Assembly: GCA_023411175.1 (NCBI GenBank)
Contig: JAEYPB010000077.1
Span: 25,023-89,022, forward strand
Direction: 5' to 3'
Length of the DNA: 64,000 bases
DNA from: Bacillota bacterium
GTDB lineage: Bacteria > Bacillota > Clostridia > Christensenellales > Aristaeellaceae
Both the position numbers and the translations under genes were made by a program. Shown one piece after another: positions 1 through 8,467 of this stretch; position 1 is the first letter of the stretch; every line of letters starts with the position of its first letter. The notes under the pieces were generated by a model that worked only from the letters and a program-made list of their open reading frames with translations, was not told the DNA's origin and searched no databases.

Positions 1-1328
1 TCGCCCAGACCCTGGTCGATCAGCCCCTGCGCCTGCCGGACGATCTGCGCGCCGTTCTCCCTGCGGCCGGCGCCGATGGCCTCGGCAACGTCCAGGCACA
101 GCTTAAGAAGCAGTTCCTCCGCCCCGTCCAGGTCGCGGGCCTCCAAAAAATCCCGAACCAAGCTCCCGGATGAACTGTCTGCGGGGATCAAATCCACCTG
201 CATATCCCGCGCCACCCGCATGACCTCGACAAACGCCTCCAACATATAGGTCTGATATTCGCCGAAGGAGATCTTTTCACCCCTGAGTCTGTCGATGAGT
301 ACGCGAACCCGTTCCGCAATTTCGGCCTTCTGGCGCGTCCGGATGACCGCGGAAAGCATCGAGAGCGCACGGCTGTCCATTTGAAGCGGCACGCCAAGCC
401 TGGGCTTCAGGTCGCGAATGTAGATGACCGGGCTTTCGTCCACCAGCGCCCAGTGGTTGAGCGCCGTGATCGCCTGCGCACAGCTCGAAGGAATGTCCGA
501 CAGGTGCGCGCACATCTCGCCGACACCGGCGGTCACCGAAGCGCCAAGGTACTCTCGCACAACCGTCGATACCGTTTCCATCAAAACAAGAAGTTCGCTC
601 ATCGACTGCGGTTCCCGGAGCATCGCCAGCACCGCCACGCGCCCGTTGTAGTTGAATGCGTGGCATGAGACACGTTCGTCCAGCACCTCTCGAACGATCC
701 GCACGACGGCCAGGCGCACGAGCTCCTCGTCCCCCGCAAGGCCATCCTCTCCGCCCGGCGCGATGCGCAGCACCGCCACCGCGTAGCGCTCCGCATCGAG
801 CGCCAACTCATAGCGCGCGGCGGCGGCGCGCACGCTGATGTCGTCCATCCCCCCGGACATGAGCGAACACAACAGCTGTTCCCGCAGAACGGGCAGACTA
901 TCGGAAAAAATCCGGTTCATCAGCTGTACGCTGTTGTGCCGCTGATGCTCATCGTCCAGCGCCCGCTTTGCCCTGGACAGCACCTCCACAAATTCCGAGG
1001 CGCAAATCGGCTTGAGCACGTAGTCCGATATCCTGATCTGAATAGACTTTCGGGTGTACTCGAATTCGTCGTACCCGCTGACCACGATGTACTGCGTCAT
1101 CGGCAGGAAAGCACGCATCCGCTCGACCATTTCCAAGCCGTCCATAAAGCGCATGCGAACATCGGTGATGACGAGATCCGGCCGCGTCTGCTCGGCGAGC
1201 ATCAGTGCGTCCACCCCGTTGTCCGCCTCGGCAACCAACTGAAAACCGCAGGCTTCCCAGTCTACGATCTCCTTCATGCCCTCGCGTATCTCGGGCTCGT
1301 CGTCCACCAACATGAGTCGATACAGCAT
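1..1328 (-). CDS. YesN/AraC-type response regulator, C-terminus cut off by window edge
   Basis: The reading frame stays open to the left edge, so only the first ~442 residues are visible. The N-terminus MLYRLMLVDDEPEIREGMK is a receiver domain. Its acidic pair (VDDE), phospho-acceptor Asp (LVITDVRM), and conserved Ser and Lys (IVVSGYDEFEY, DYVLKPI) are all present. After the receiver, about residues 130-440 form a long middle region like that of YesN regulators, which normally ends in an AraC-type helix-turn-helix. That domain would lie beyond position 1. Such regulators pair with YesM/SpsA-type membrane histidine kinases and often control sugar ABC transporters; no partner is in the window. 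The start is the ATG at 1326-1328, with GAAAGG a few bases upstream. Confident for the receiver; the AraC tail is inferred from the family. Confidence 0.88.
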   Translation of the reverse strand, partial: MLYRLMLVDDEPEIREGMKEIVDWEACGFQLVAEADNGVDALMLAEQTRPDLVITDVRMRFMDGLEMVERMRAFLPMTQYIVVSGYDEFEYTRKSIQIRISDYVLKPICASEFVEVLSRAKRALDDEHQRHNSVQLMNRIFSDSLPVLREQLLCSLMSGGMDDISVRAAAARYELALDAERYAVAVLRIAPGGEDGLAGDEELVRLAVVRIVREVLDERVSCHAFNYNGRVAVLAMLREPQSMSELLVLMETVSTVVREYLGASVTAGVGEMCAHLSDIPSSCAQAITALNHWALVDESPVIYIRDLKPRLGVPLQMDSRALSMLSAVIRTRQKAEIAERVRVLIDRLRGEKISFGEYQTYMLEAFVEVMRVARDMQVDLIPADSSSGSLVRDFLEARDLDGAEELLLKLCLDVAEAIGAGRRENGAQIVRQAQGLIDQGLG

Positions 1329-1455
1329 TGTTTCTGCCTTTCAGGATCGCGCGGCCCAAAGGTGAGGTGTCGGAGGCCGCGTGGCCTTAATCCACAACTT
1401 CCCACATTTTACCATGCATTTCCAATTTCGGCAACCGGAAGGGCAAAACGGAAAG

Positions 1456-1696
1456 CCGCCCGCGTCTGCGGGCGGTTCCGATAATTAACAAAAGCCCCGT
1501 GGGATTTCAATCGTTCCCGGCGGCGTGTACGCCGGGAACGGGATAACGCCACCAGTACGATACTGGTGGCGTTATCCGTACCTTTGGTCATGCGCCGCCA
1601 TTCCAGGGGAATTCAGGAGCGTAAGGGTTTCCACCTGCATCGGAAAAGCCGCAGGGTTTTTCGATGCTTTGAGCCCGGCGCGAAAGCGCCGAGCTC
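1456..1696. other. cluster of five hairpins in the 1329-1721 non-coding gap
   Basis: The 393-base gap holds no credible gene but several inverted repeats. At 1456-1475 CCGCCCGC/GCGGGCGG has a 4-base loop. At 1512-1540 CGTTCCCGGCG/CGCCGGGAACG has a 7-base loop. Directly abutting it, 1541-1577 is a perfect 17-bp stem (GGATAACGCCACCAGTA) with a 3-base loop. At 1638-1665 there is an imperfect GCATCG...CGATGC hairpin, and at 1671-1696 a GAGCCCGGCGC stem with a GAAA loop and one mismatch. All lie in the 3' region of the lipoprotein gene that ends at 1722 and upstream of the regulator starting at 1328. None is followed by a clean T-run, so at most some act as terminators or mRNA 3' stabilisers. Confidence 0.8.
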
Positions 1697-1721
1697 AAAG
1701 TGGGTCAGGCTCAGCGGGTCG

Positions 1722-4094
1722 TCAGGCGTCGCCCTCTTCCTCGCCGCCGATGTAGAGATAAGCTTCTTCCGAAAAAATGTAGGTCTGGAAGTCGGCGTCG
1801 GCGGTGCCGTCGGACTCATAGCCGCGGGCGAGCTGGGCGTCGATCACCGCGTCTCGGGTCGATTTTTCGAACTTGCCCAGCGAGATATCGTCCTCGGACA
1901 GGTAGCCCAGTTCCATCAGCCGGTTCTGCAGCATCGTCACCTCGTCGCCGGTGGAGCCTACCTTAAGGGTCTTGTAGGTCGTGCCGGACTTATAGGCGGG
2001 CGCATCGCCGGCAAACAGCGACTGCTGGAGTTTCACGGTGGCGACGCCGGTCTGTTCCACGCCGATCTTTTTCTGGAACCGCTTGACGGCCGCGGTGGTC
2101 AGCTCGCCATAATTGCCCGCAACGTTGCCGGTAAAGTATCCCAGATCCTTGAGCCGCTGCTGCAGCTTTTTGACGCGGGTGCCGCTGTCGCCGGGCGAGA
2201 GCTTTACGTATTCCGGCGCTGGCGTGGCCGTCGCGCCCTTATAGGGTTTGGCGGAATCGGAGAACAGCGTCTTCTGCAGCGCGACGGTGGCGACGCCGGT
2301 CTCGTCCTTGCCGTAGGCGCGCTCGAACCGCTTCACGGCCGCGGTGGTCTTTTCGAGGTAGTTGCCACCGATGTCGCCGTCAAAGTACCCGAGCTCCTTG
2401 AGCCTGGTCTGCAGCCTCTTGACCTGAGTGCCGGTGTCCCCAGGCCTGAGCTCTACGTATTCCGGGGCGGGCGTGGGCGTCGCGCCCTTGTAGGGCTTGG
2501 CGGAGTCTGAGAACAGCGTCTTCTGCAGCGACACAGTAGCCACACCGGTCTGGTCTTTGCCGTAGGCCTTTTCAAACAGCTTGACGGCCTTGACGGTAGA
2601 AGAGCCGTAGTTTCCGTCGGTATCGCCGGAATAGTAGCCCAGTTCCTTCAGCCGGTTCTGTATGGCCATCACGCGAAGGCCCGAATCGCCTTGCTTGAGT
2701 TCAATATACTCGGGTTCCGGCGTGGGTGCCGGCTTGTTGTAGGGCTTGGCGTCCTTCGAGTAGAGCGTCTTCTGCAGCGTTACGGTGGCCACGCCGGTGG
2801 GCGTTTTGCCATAGGCCTGCTCGAAGAGCCGCACGGCGCTCACGGTGCCGTTGCCATAGACGCCATCCACCGAGCCGTTCAGGTAGCCCAGCTTCTTCAG
2901 CCGGGATTGGAGTGCGGTGACCCACGCGCCGGTGTCGTTTTTCTCGAGCTTCACATAGCTGTCCGAATTGGCGGTGTTGGCCGGGGCGCTGGACGCGAAG
3001 AGTTTGCGCTGCAGCGACGCGGTGGCGACGCCCGTCTGTTCCAACCCCAGTGCTTTCTGGAAGGATTTGACGGCCCTGGTGGTTTCGGTCTGGTAATTGC
3101 CGCCGACGTTCGCGGTGAAGTAGCCCAGTTCCTTGAGCCGCTGCTGCAGCTGCTTGACCCGCGTGCCGCTGTCGCCCGACTTGAGCGTAACATAGGTGCC
3201 TTCCTGCGAGGGCGCCGTAGTGGGCTCGGAATAGGGCTTGGCGTCGCCCGAGAACAGCTTCGTCTGCAGCGCAACCGTCGCGATGCCGGTCTGCGTCTTG
3301 CCGTAGGACTTTTCAAACCGCTTGACGGCCGCAACCGTGCCGGAGCCGTACACGCCATCCACTGCGCCGCTGTAGTATCCCAGCGCTTTGAGGCTGGACT
3401 GCAGGTTGCGCACCCGGGTTCCGGAATCGCCGTAACTGAGCGAGGTGTAGCCGGTGCCGCTGTCGTCATCATTGGAACTCGAACCCGACGATGAAGAGGG
3501 CTTCTTGGTGGGCGTGGGCGCATAGTCCTGATCGTCGGTGTCCCCGAAGGAGATGGTGTTGTCGGTATCGGTGAACGAATTTCCGGTATAGGTCGGCGCG
3601 GCGGAGGAGAAGATCATCCGCTGCAGGTTGGCCGTGGCAATGCCGGTCGTGTCAAGGCCCAGCGTGGACTGGAAGCGCTTGACCGCGGTGGTCATGTTGG
3701 AGCCATAGCGCCCATCCACCGAGCCGGTGTAGTATTTGAGCTCCTTGAGCCGCTGCTGCAACTGCTGGACCTCTTCGCCGGTATCGCCGGTGGAGAGCTG
3801 GCGGTAGCTGACGGTGGTGTCGTTGACCACATCACCCTCTTCGATCTGGTCGCCCAGATCCGCGGAGTTGTCGTTCTGCCAGTCCTGCGTGGGTGCCGAG
3901 GTGTCCCAGGGAATGGTCGGCTCCGGCGTCGGCGTGGTGGCAACCGCCTCCGGCGCTGCGGTAACAAAGGGCAGCTGAGCATCGACGTCAAAGGACAGCG
4001 GATCCTCCACGCTGTCGGGCGTTGATGAACAGCCTACCAGAAATGCTGCGAGCATTCCGGCGGCGGCCCATTTGATCAGCTTTGTCGTGCGCAT
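1722..4094 (-). CDS. lipoprotein with eight peptidoglycan-binding repeats
   Basis: A 790-residue predicted surface lipoprotein. The start is the ATG at 4094 with GGGGAGG about 8 bases upstream; a longer in-frame ORF exists but lacks a ribosome site. Residues 1-22 are a signal peptide ending in a lipobox (FLVGC), so Cys22 or so would be lipidated. A low-complexity acidic/Thr-Pro linker follows, then eight tandem PG_binding_1-type units of ~75-85 residues. Each has the pattern GD(S/T)G..V..LQ.RLK.LGYY.G..DG.YG..T..AVK.F followed by TG(I/V)AT..LQ..LF. The last unit is divergent and acidic. No catalytic domain (amidase, LysM, transpeptidase) is visible, so it is probably a wall-binding scaffold. 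The gene lies downstream of, and co-oriented with, the membrane protein at 4239. Confidence 0.9.
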   Translation of the reverse strand: MRTTKLIKWAAAGMLAAFLVGCSSTPDSVEDPLSFDVDAQLPFVTAAPEAVATTPTPEPTIPWDTSAPTQDWQNDNSADLGDQIEEGDVVNDTTVSYRQLSTGDTGEEVQQLQQRLKELKYYTGSVDGRYGSNMTTAVKRFQSTLGLDTTGIATANLQRMIFSSAAPTYTGNSFTDTDNTISFGDTDDQDYAPTPTKKPSSSSGSSSNDDDSGTGYTSLSYGDSGTRVRNLQSSLKALGYYSGAVDGVYGSGTVAAVKRFEKSYGKTQTGIATVALQTKLFSGDAKPYSEPTTAPSQEGTYVTLKSGDSGTRVKQLQQRLKELGYFTANVGGNYQTETTRAVKSFQKALGLEQTGVATASLQRKLFASSAPANTANSDSYVKLEKNDTGAWVTALQSRLKKLGYLNGSVDGVYGNGTVSAVRLFEQAYGKTPTGVATVTLQKTLYSKDAKPYNKPAPTPEPEYIELKQGDSGLRVMAIQNRLKELGYYSGDTDGNYGSSTVKAVKLFEKAYGKDQTGVATVSLQKTLFSDSAKPYKGATPTPAPEYVELRPGDTGTQVKRLQTRLKELGYFDGDIGGNYLEKTTAAVKRFERAYGKDETGVATVALQKTLFSDSAKPYKGATATPAPEYVKLSPGDSGTRVKKLQQRLKDLGYFTGNVAGNYGELTTAAVKRFQKKIGVEQTGVATVKLQQSLFAGDAPAYKSGTTYKTLKVGSTGDEVTMLQNRLMELGYLSEDDISLGKFEKSTRDAVIDAQLARGYESDGTADADFQTYIFSEEAYLYIGGEEEGDA

Positions 4095-4184
4095 ATCGTA
4101 TCCTCCCCGCTTGTGACGCGTCAATCGTTTTTCAATTCTCCAATTTTCCATTTGTGTCGGTATTAGGACGAAGGGAGCTAGGGG

Positions 4185-4211
4185 AAAGTTGCCCGCTCAA
4201 AGGGCAAATTT
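4185..4211 (-). terminator. possible weak terminator of the membrane protein gene
   Basis: TTGCCC/GGGCAA with a 7-base loop, extended by AAA/TTT across one mismatch. It lies 28 bases after the stop codon of the leftward gene at 4239. The T-run on the minus strand is short (CTTTCCCC), so termination is uncertain. Confidence 0.35.
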
Positions 4212-4238
4212 GTCTGACCGCCACCGGATTTTTCGGGG

Positions 4239-6233
4239 CTATCCTTCGGGTTCGGAATCCATAGGCGCTTGCGCGGCGGCCACCGCGCGAGGAGACACGG
4301 CGTAGACGGTTACTTCTGAATTCTCAAATACGGCCGGGAAGTTCTCCTTGAAGAAAGCTTCGTCGACGGCGTAATCAGCCCGCTCGTAGGAGGATAAATA
4401 GGCGTAGTCCACGCGGTACACGTCGAACAGCACGGCGTTGTCTCCCGGGTTCTCGTACATCGCGCGGGCCGCCTCCTGCTGCCGCTGGTAGTTGACGCCG
4501 TGAAAGTACAGATACGTTCCCGTACCGCAGACGAGCTTTCGCCCCGCCAGCGCGGCAACGGGGTTGTTATGCTGTCCGCCGGTCAGTACGACCGCGTCGC
4601 CCGGCGCGTTCTCTTCGATAAATTGCGCGGCGCTCGCCTCACCCGCGCTAAAGAGCGCATAGTCGGAAATCGCTTCCCGCGCGAGCGTCACCGCAGCCGA
4701 GAGCGTCGATACCACCAGAAATGCCGCCAGAAGAACGCTCCGCCACCGAATGCCGGAAATTCGGTCGTAGACCATAACGACATATCTGGCCGCCGCGGGC
4801 AGCATCAGGATGAAGGCGACGTAGAAAAGCTTGTTGTTGTCGTAGGGATTTGGCTGGAAGAGAACCGTCTCCGCCAGCACGAACACCGTCAGCGCACCCG
4901 CCGCCAACGCCCTCCCCCGTCTGTCCGCGGACAGCGCAGCCGGGACGAACAGCAGGAAGACCAGCCCCACGTTCTTCACCCAGAACCACAGCCAGCCATC
5001 GATCAGCCCGCCGTCGTTGTTGACCCAGTTCAGGTGGAATTTCAGCGATCCGCCGCCGGCCGTCTGCGGGAACGTCCAAGTCAGAAGCTGCGGCAGCGCC
5101 AGCGCCAGCGCGATACCGCCGAAAACCGCAAAATTGCGCAGCACCAAAAACCGCTCCGTCGGCCGCCTAACGATGAGGCTCCCCATCGCCCCGAGGCTGA
5201 TAAGCCCCAGCGCCAGAAAGGAGTGGGTGTGGATCATCGGCATCAGCCCCGCCCAAACACCGAGGATCACATACTCGCGCAGCGTCCCTTCGGACTGGGT
5301 AATCACGCTGACCGGGCCATATTGCCCCGCGTGAACCAGCGCTTCGCGCCGCCCCATCGCCTGGGCGAGCATGATGAGCGCCGGGATCACCACCGTCCAC
5401 CCGGCCAAGAGCGTCCGCTGCGGGATCATCAGGTCCGCGATCACGTTGACCCAGCGCAGGTTGAGATCCGGCATGTTGGTGGGCGTAAGGTAAAAGCCGT
5501 AGAGCGCGTCCATCAGGCGGGAATTGTCCCGGAACACACCGTCCAAAGTGTAGAGGAACCCGAAGCCGCCGTTTAAAAACAGCAGAAGAAACGCGATCGC
5601 CGTCGCCCGGCGGCTGCCCGAAAGCTCCCACGCCAGGATAAGAAAGCCCCAGAAAACCAGCCCCATCATGAGGGTGCCGGTTGCGATGAAGCTCCACCCG
5701 AGCGGGGCGCCGAAGAGCAGCATCGTCGTCACCATCGCGTCTGCAAGGAACGGATACCCCAGCATGGTGCCGGGCAGGAGCGTGTATTCCGGCGGGTAGC
5801 TCGCATTCCTCAGGCCCGTCGCGATGCCCAGATGCAGGCTCAGATCCCCGTAGGTGGACTGACCCACGTGCAGCGCGCCGTCCACCGGCCGGAGCGTGTG
5901 CGTGTATTGAAGATAAAAGGAGAGCAATAGAAACGGCAGGATGAGCAGCAACAGCCTCGGCGGAAGGCCAATGGTCTTCGAAGCGTCCTTTCGGCCAGCC
6001 CTTCCAAAGGCATACAGTGCTCCGGACAGCGCGAACGCACTCCCGAGCGCCCACCATTGGGCTTTTACCGTAAAGCCGAACAAAAACGCCCAAGCGGACG
6101 GCAGCCACATCATCAGGACGAGGCCGGTCGTCAGCCCCAGATACAGGCGCGTTGCGCGGGGACTGTTGCCAAAAAGCCCTTCCGCCGCCAACACACCCGA
6201 CAAAAGAAACGCCGCGAGAATTCCAAAACCCAT
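4239..6233 (-). CDS. polytopic membrane protein, GT-C glycosyltransferase-like
   Basis: A 664-residue protein with roughly a dozen hydrophobic segments. It begins with a membrane segment (MGFGILAAFLLSGVLAAEG) and ends with a ~130-residue soluble domain. After the early helices there is a long loop with an acidic motif (QSTYGDLSLHLGIATGLRN) and PPEYTLLPGTMLGYPF. This acidic-loop layout resembles GT-C-fold transferases that use lipid-linked sugars, in which an Asp or Glu in the first outer loop is catalytic. The C-terminal domain carries GGQHNNPVAALAGRKLVCG. The start at 6233 has GGAGG 6 bases upstream. I do not recognise a named family; the transferase role is inference from topology. It is followed by the peptidoglycan-binding lipoprotein, which fits an envelope role. 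Confidence 0.7.
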   Translation of the reverse strand: MGFGILAAFLLSGVLAAEGLFGNSPRATRLYLGLTTGLVLMMWLPSAWAFLFGFTVKAQWWALGSAFALSGALYAFGRAGRKDASKTIGLPPRLLLLILPFLLLSFYLQYTHTLRPVDGALHVGQSTYGDLSLHLGIATGLRNASYPPEYTLLPGTMLGYPFLADAMVTTMLLFGAPLGWSFIATGTLMMGLVFWGFLILAWELSGSRRATAIAFLLLFLNGGFGFLYTLDGVFRDNSRLMDALYGFYLTPTNMPDLNLRWVNVIADLMIPQRTLLAGWTVVIPALIMLAQAMGRREALVHAGQYGPVSVITQSEGTLREYVILGVWAGLMPMIHTHSFLALGLISLGAMGSLIVRRPTERFLVLRNFAVFGGIALALALPQLLTWTFPQTAGGGSLKFHLNWVNNDGGLIDGWLWFWVKNVGLVFLLFVPAALSADRRGRALAAGALTVFVLAETVLFQPNPYDNNKLFYVAFILMLPAAARYVVMVYDRISGIRWRSVLLAAFLVVSTLSAAVTLAREAISDYALFSAGEASAAQFIEENAPGDAVVLTGGQHNNPVAALAGRKLVCGTGTYLYFHGVNYQRQQEAARAMYENPGDNAVLFDVYRVDYAYLSSYERADYAVDEAFFKENFPAVFENSEVTVYAVSPRAVAAAQAPMDSEPEG

Positions 6234-6445
6234 GCGGTTCCTCCAAAATAGAGTCTTTGTCTATTATACTGCCCTGCGGCGCTTTTCGCAAGCCAGCGCC
6301 CCGAGAGCCCCTTCAGCGCGAGATATAGAAGAATGACGGATTTTCCGCCAATCGGAGTGCTTGCAGGCCGCAGCGCAAAAACGCCAGCCTAGCCTCCTCC
6401 AGAATGAACATATTCGGCGTCATCTTTAACCCGATTGTGCCATTC

Positions 6446-6502
6446 GCTGATATATCAGCATTGTTTTTTTGGTTTGACCCCAATGCATTTTTTCGGTATA
6501 AT
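6446..6502 (+). promoter_or_regulatory. sigma-A-type promoter with upstream 14-bp palindrome
   Basis: TTGACC at 6474-6479 and TATAAT at 6497-6502 with exactly 17 bases between. Fifteen bases upstream of the -35 box is the perfect palindrome GCTGATATATCAGC (6446-6459), a candidate operator. This promoter serves the flavin reductase that starts at 6568. The rest of the 334-base gap (6234-6567) shows no further gene. Confidence 0.75.
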
Positions 6503-6567
6503 AATATCGATAGGTGATGGATGAAATAAATGTCCGTCGCTATACAATAACATGGAGGTAGCCATAC

Positions 6568-8367
6568 GTGAAGCAAACCAAGTGGTTGTCCCTGCTCCTC
6601 GCGCTGGTGGTCATGGTCTTTGCCATGCCCGCAAGCGCGTACACCGCCGGCGTTTATACTGCCAGCGCTTCCGGCAACAACGGCGCGATGACGGTGGAAG
6701 TGACCTTTGCCGACGGCGTCATTGAGTCCGTCAAGGTGCTCGAGCACAGTGAGACGCCCGGCCTGAGCGATCCGGCGATCGAGCGGATCCCGTCGGCGAT
6801 CGTCGAAAACCAGAGCCTTTCGGTGGACGTCGTGTCCGGCGCAACCAACACCTCCAAGGCCATTCTGGCCGCGGTGGAAGACTGCGTCAAGCAGGCGGGC
6901 GGCGATGTTGAGGCGCTGAAAGCGTCATCCGGCAAGAGCGCCGAAGCTGGTGAAACGGTGTCCCTCACCACCGATCTCGTCGTCGTTGGCGGCGGCGGCG
7001 CGGGAATGACGGCCGCGATCAACGCGCGTGCCAACGGCATCGAAGTGGTGCTGCTGGAGAAGATGAGCTTCCTGGGCGGCGCGACCTCCATCTGCGGCGG
7101 TTCCATGATCGTCACCGGCTCCCAGCTTCAGAAGGACTTCGGCGTGTCGGACGATACCCCGGAAGCGCTCTTCGCCGACAATTTTAAAAACGGCGGCGAA
7201 CTGAACGACGAAGCCAAGCTGAAGTTGTATGCGGAGAACGTGGGTGCGACCACCGACTGGCTCCGCGACGTCGTGGGCGTTGGCTTCCGCGAGGACGGCC
7301 TGATGTTCCAGGCGGAGCACTCGATCAGCCGCGTCGCCAACTTTGAGGGCAGCGCAGCCGGCCTCACCAAGACCCTGGCCGACCAGACCAGTGCGTCGGG
7401 CGCCACCGTCATGATGGAGACCCGTGCCGAATCGCTGATCGTGGAAGACGGCGTCGTGGCGGGCGTCACCGCCAAGGCGGCGGACGGCACGGCCTATGAA
7501 ATCAAGGCCAAGGCGGTTCTTCTGGCCACCGGCGGCTTCGGCGCCAACCAGGATCTGCTGCCCGACACCCTGAAGCCGGTATTGTACTACGGCCCGCCCT
7601 CCTCCACCGGCGACGGCCACATCATGGCTGAGAGCGTCGGCGCGAAGTTCCAGATGATGGAATACGGCAAGATCTACCCCAACGGCGTCGAGGTCGCGCC
7701 GAACATCGGCAAGTCCACCATCTACGCCAACATGGCTTCCACCAAGGTCGCCGGCATCATCGTCGGCAAGGACGGCAACCGCGTCTGGAACGAAAAGGGC
7801 ACCAACAAGGATCTTTTGAAGGTTCTGCAGCAGCAGCCCGACCAGACCATGTACTTCTTTATGGATCAGGCCTCGTTCGACGCCTTCAAGACCGGCCTCG
7901 CCAACACCGGGATCACCGATGAAAACGTGACCGCATGGCTCGCAAACAACGGTTCCGAAAAGCCGCTCTTCGCCCACGGAGAGACCGTGGAGGAAGTGGC
8001 CGCCGTCGCCGGCATCGACGCCGAACAGCTCAAGGCCACCATCGAGCGCTACAACGGGTTTGTGGAAGCGGGCGCTGACGAAGACTTTGGCCGCCCGGCC
8101 GAGTTCCTCGCGGCGAAGATCGGCGAAGGCCCCTACTACATCGTCGAGCAGAAACCCCGTTTCGCCACGACCCTCGGCGGCGTGTGCGCCACCGACAACT
8201 TTGAGATCGTCGACGAGCAGGGCGCGCCAATCCCCGGCCTCTACGCCGCGGGCGAGCTGATCGGCGGCGTGCAGGGAGAAGACTCGCCTCCAGGCTCCAA
8301 CGTGGGCTGGGCCCTCACTTCGGGTCGTATGGTGGGCGAATACATCGCGCAGCAGCTGACCAAGTAA
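6568..8367 (+). CDS. exported FMN-binding/FAD flavoprotein reductase (fumarate reductase-like)
   Basis: A 599-residue flavocytochrome-c-type reductase. Residues 1-24 are a signal peptide ending PASA, with no lipobox. Residues ~25-105 are an FMN-binding domain with the covalent flavinylation motif SGAT (90-93) that ApbE modifies. From ~135 follows an FAD_binding_2 domain with GGGGAGMTAA and the C-terminal GLYAAGE. Families of this type pass electrons from membrane flavin chains to an extracellular acceptor. The proton-relay Arg region (GNRVWNE) is kept. The fumarate carboxylate-binding positions are not: the usual MEFxxxHP is MEYGKIYP, HHTMGG is ATTLGG, and GANRLGGN is GEDSPPGSN. The acceptor is therefore probably not fumarate. 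Start is GTG after GGAGG; the gene is monocistronic with its own promoter and terminator. No ApbE is in the window. Confidence 0.85.
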   Translation: MKQTKWLSLLLALVVMVFAMPASAYTAGVYTASASGNNGAMTVEVTFADGVIESVKVLEHSETPGLSDPAIERIPSAIVENQSLSVDVVSGATNTSKAILAAVEDCVKQAGGDVEALKASSGKSAEAGETVSLTTDLVVVGGGGAGMTAAINARANGIEVVLLEKMSFLGGATSICGGSMIVTGSQLQKDFGVSDDTPEALFADNFKNGGELNDEAKLKLYAENVGATTDWLRDVVGVGFREDGLMFQAEHSISRVANFEGSAAGLTKTLADQTSASGATVMMETRAESLIVEDGVVAGVTAKAADGTAYEIKAKAVLLATGGFGANQDLLPDTLKPVLYYGPPSSTGDGHIMAESVGAKFQMMEYGKIYPNGVEVAPNIGKSTIYANMASTKVAGIIVGKDGNRVWNEKGTNKDLLKVLQQQPDQTMYFFMDQASFDAFKTGLANTGITDENVTAWLANNGSEKPLFAHGETVEEVAAVAGIDAEQLKATIERYNGFVEAGADEDFGRPAEFLAAKIGEGPYYIVEQKPRFATTLGGVCATDNFEIVDEQGAPIPGLYAAGELIGGVQGEDSPPGSNVGWALTSGRMVGEYIAQQLTK

Positions 8368-8380
8368 AGACAATTTCAGT

Positions 8381-8414
8381 AAAAGCCCTCGTTCACAAAA
8401 GGACGGGGGCTTTT
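8381..8414 (+). terminator. terminator after flavin reductase gene
   Basis: A 14-bp stem from AAAAGCCCTCGTTC to GGACGGGGGCTTTT with two G-U pairs and a 6-7 base loop, ending in a T-run, 14 bases after the stop. Confidence 0.8.
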
Positions 8415-8467
8415 CATCACCCTTCTCCCTTTGATCATGCCCTTTGATTGCGCATGTCCAAATCACC

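Noticed and set aside
1566..2510. A 314-codon plus-strand frame over the lipoprotein repeats
   Set aside because: Its internal repeats simply mirror the repeated DNA of the minus-strand gene.
1900..3800. CRISPR-like repetition
   Set aside because: The repeats are ~230-250 bases, in frame, and encode peptidoglycan-binding units; there are no short identical repeats with unique spacers.
4500..5576. A 358-codon frame antisense to the GT-C-like protein
   Set aside because: Charged, motif-free product with no ribosome site; the minus-strand gene explains the region.
6925..8466. A 513-codon open frame antisense to the flavin reductase
   Set aside because: Shadow of the real gene; Gly/Asp/His-rich translation without recognisable domains, and it crosses the plus-strand terminator.
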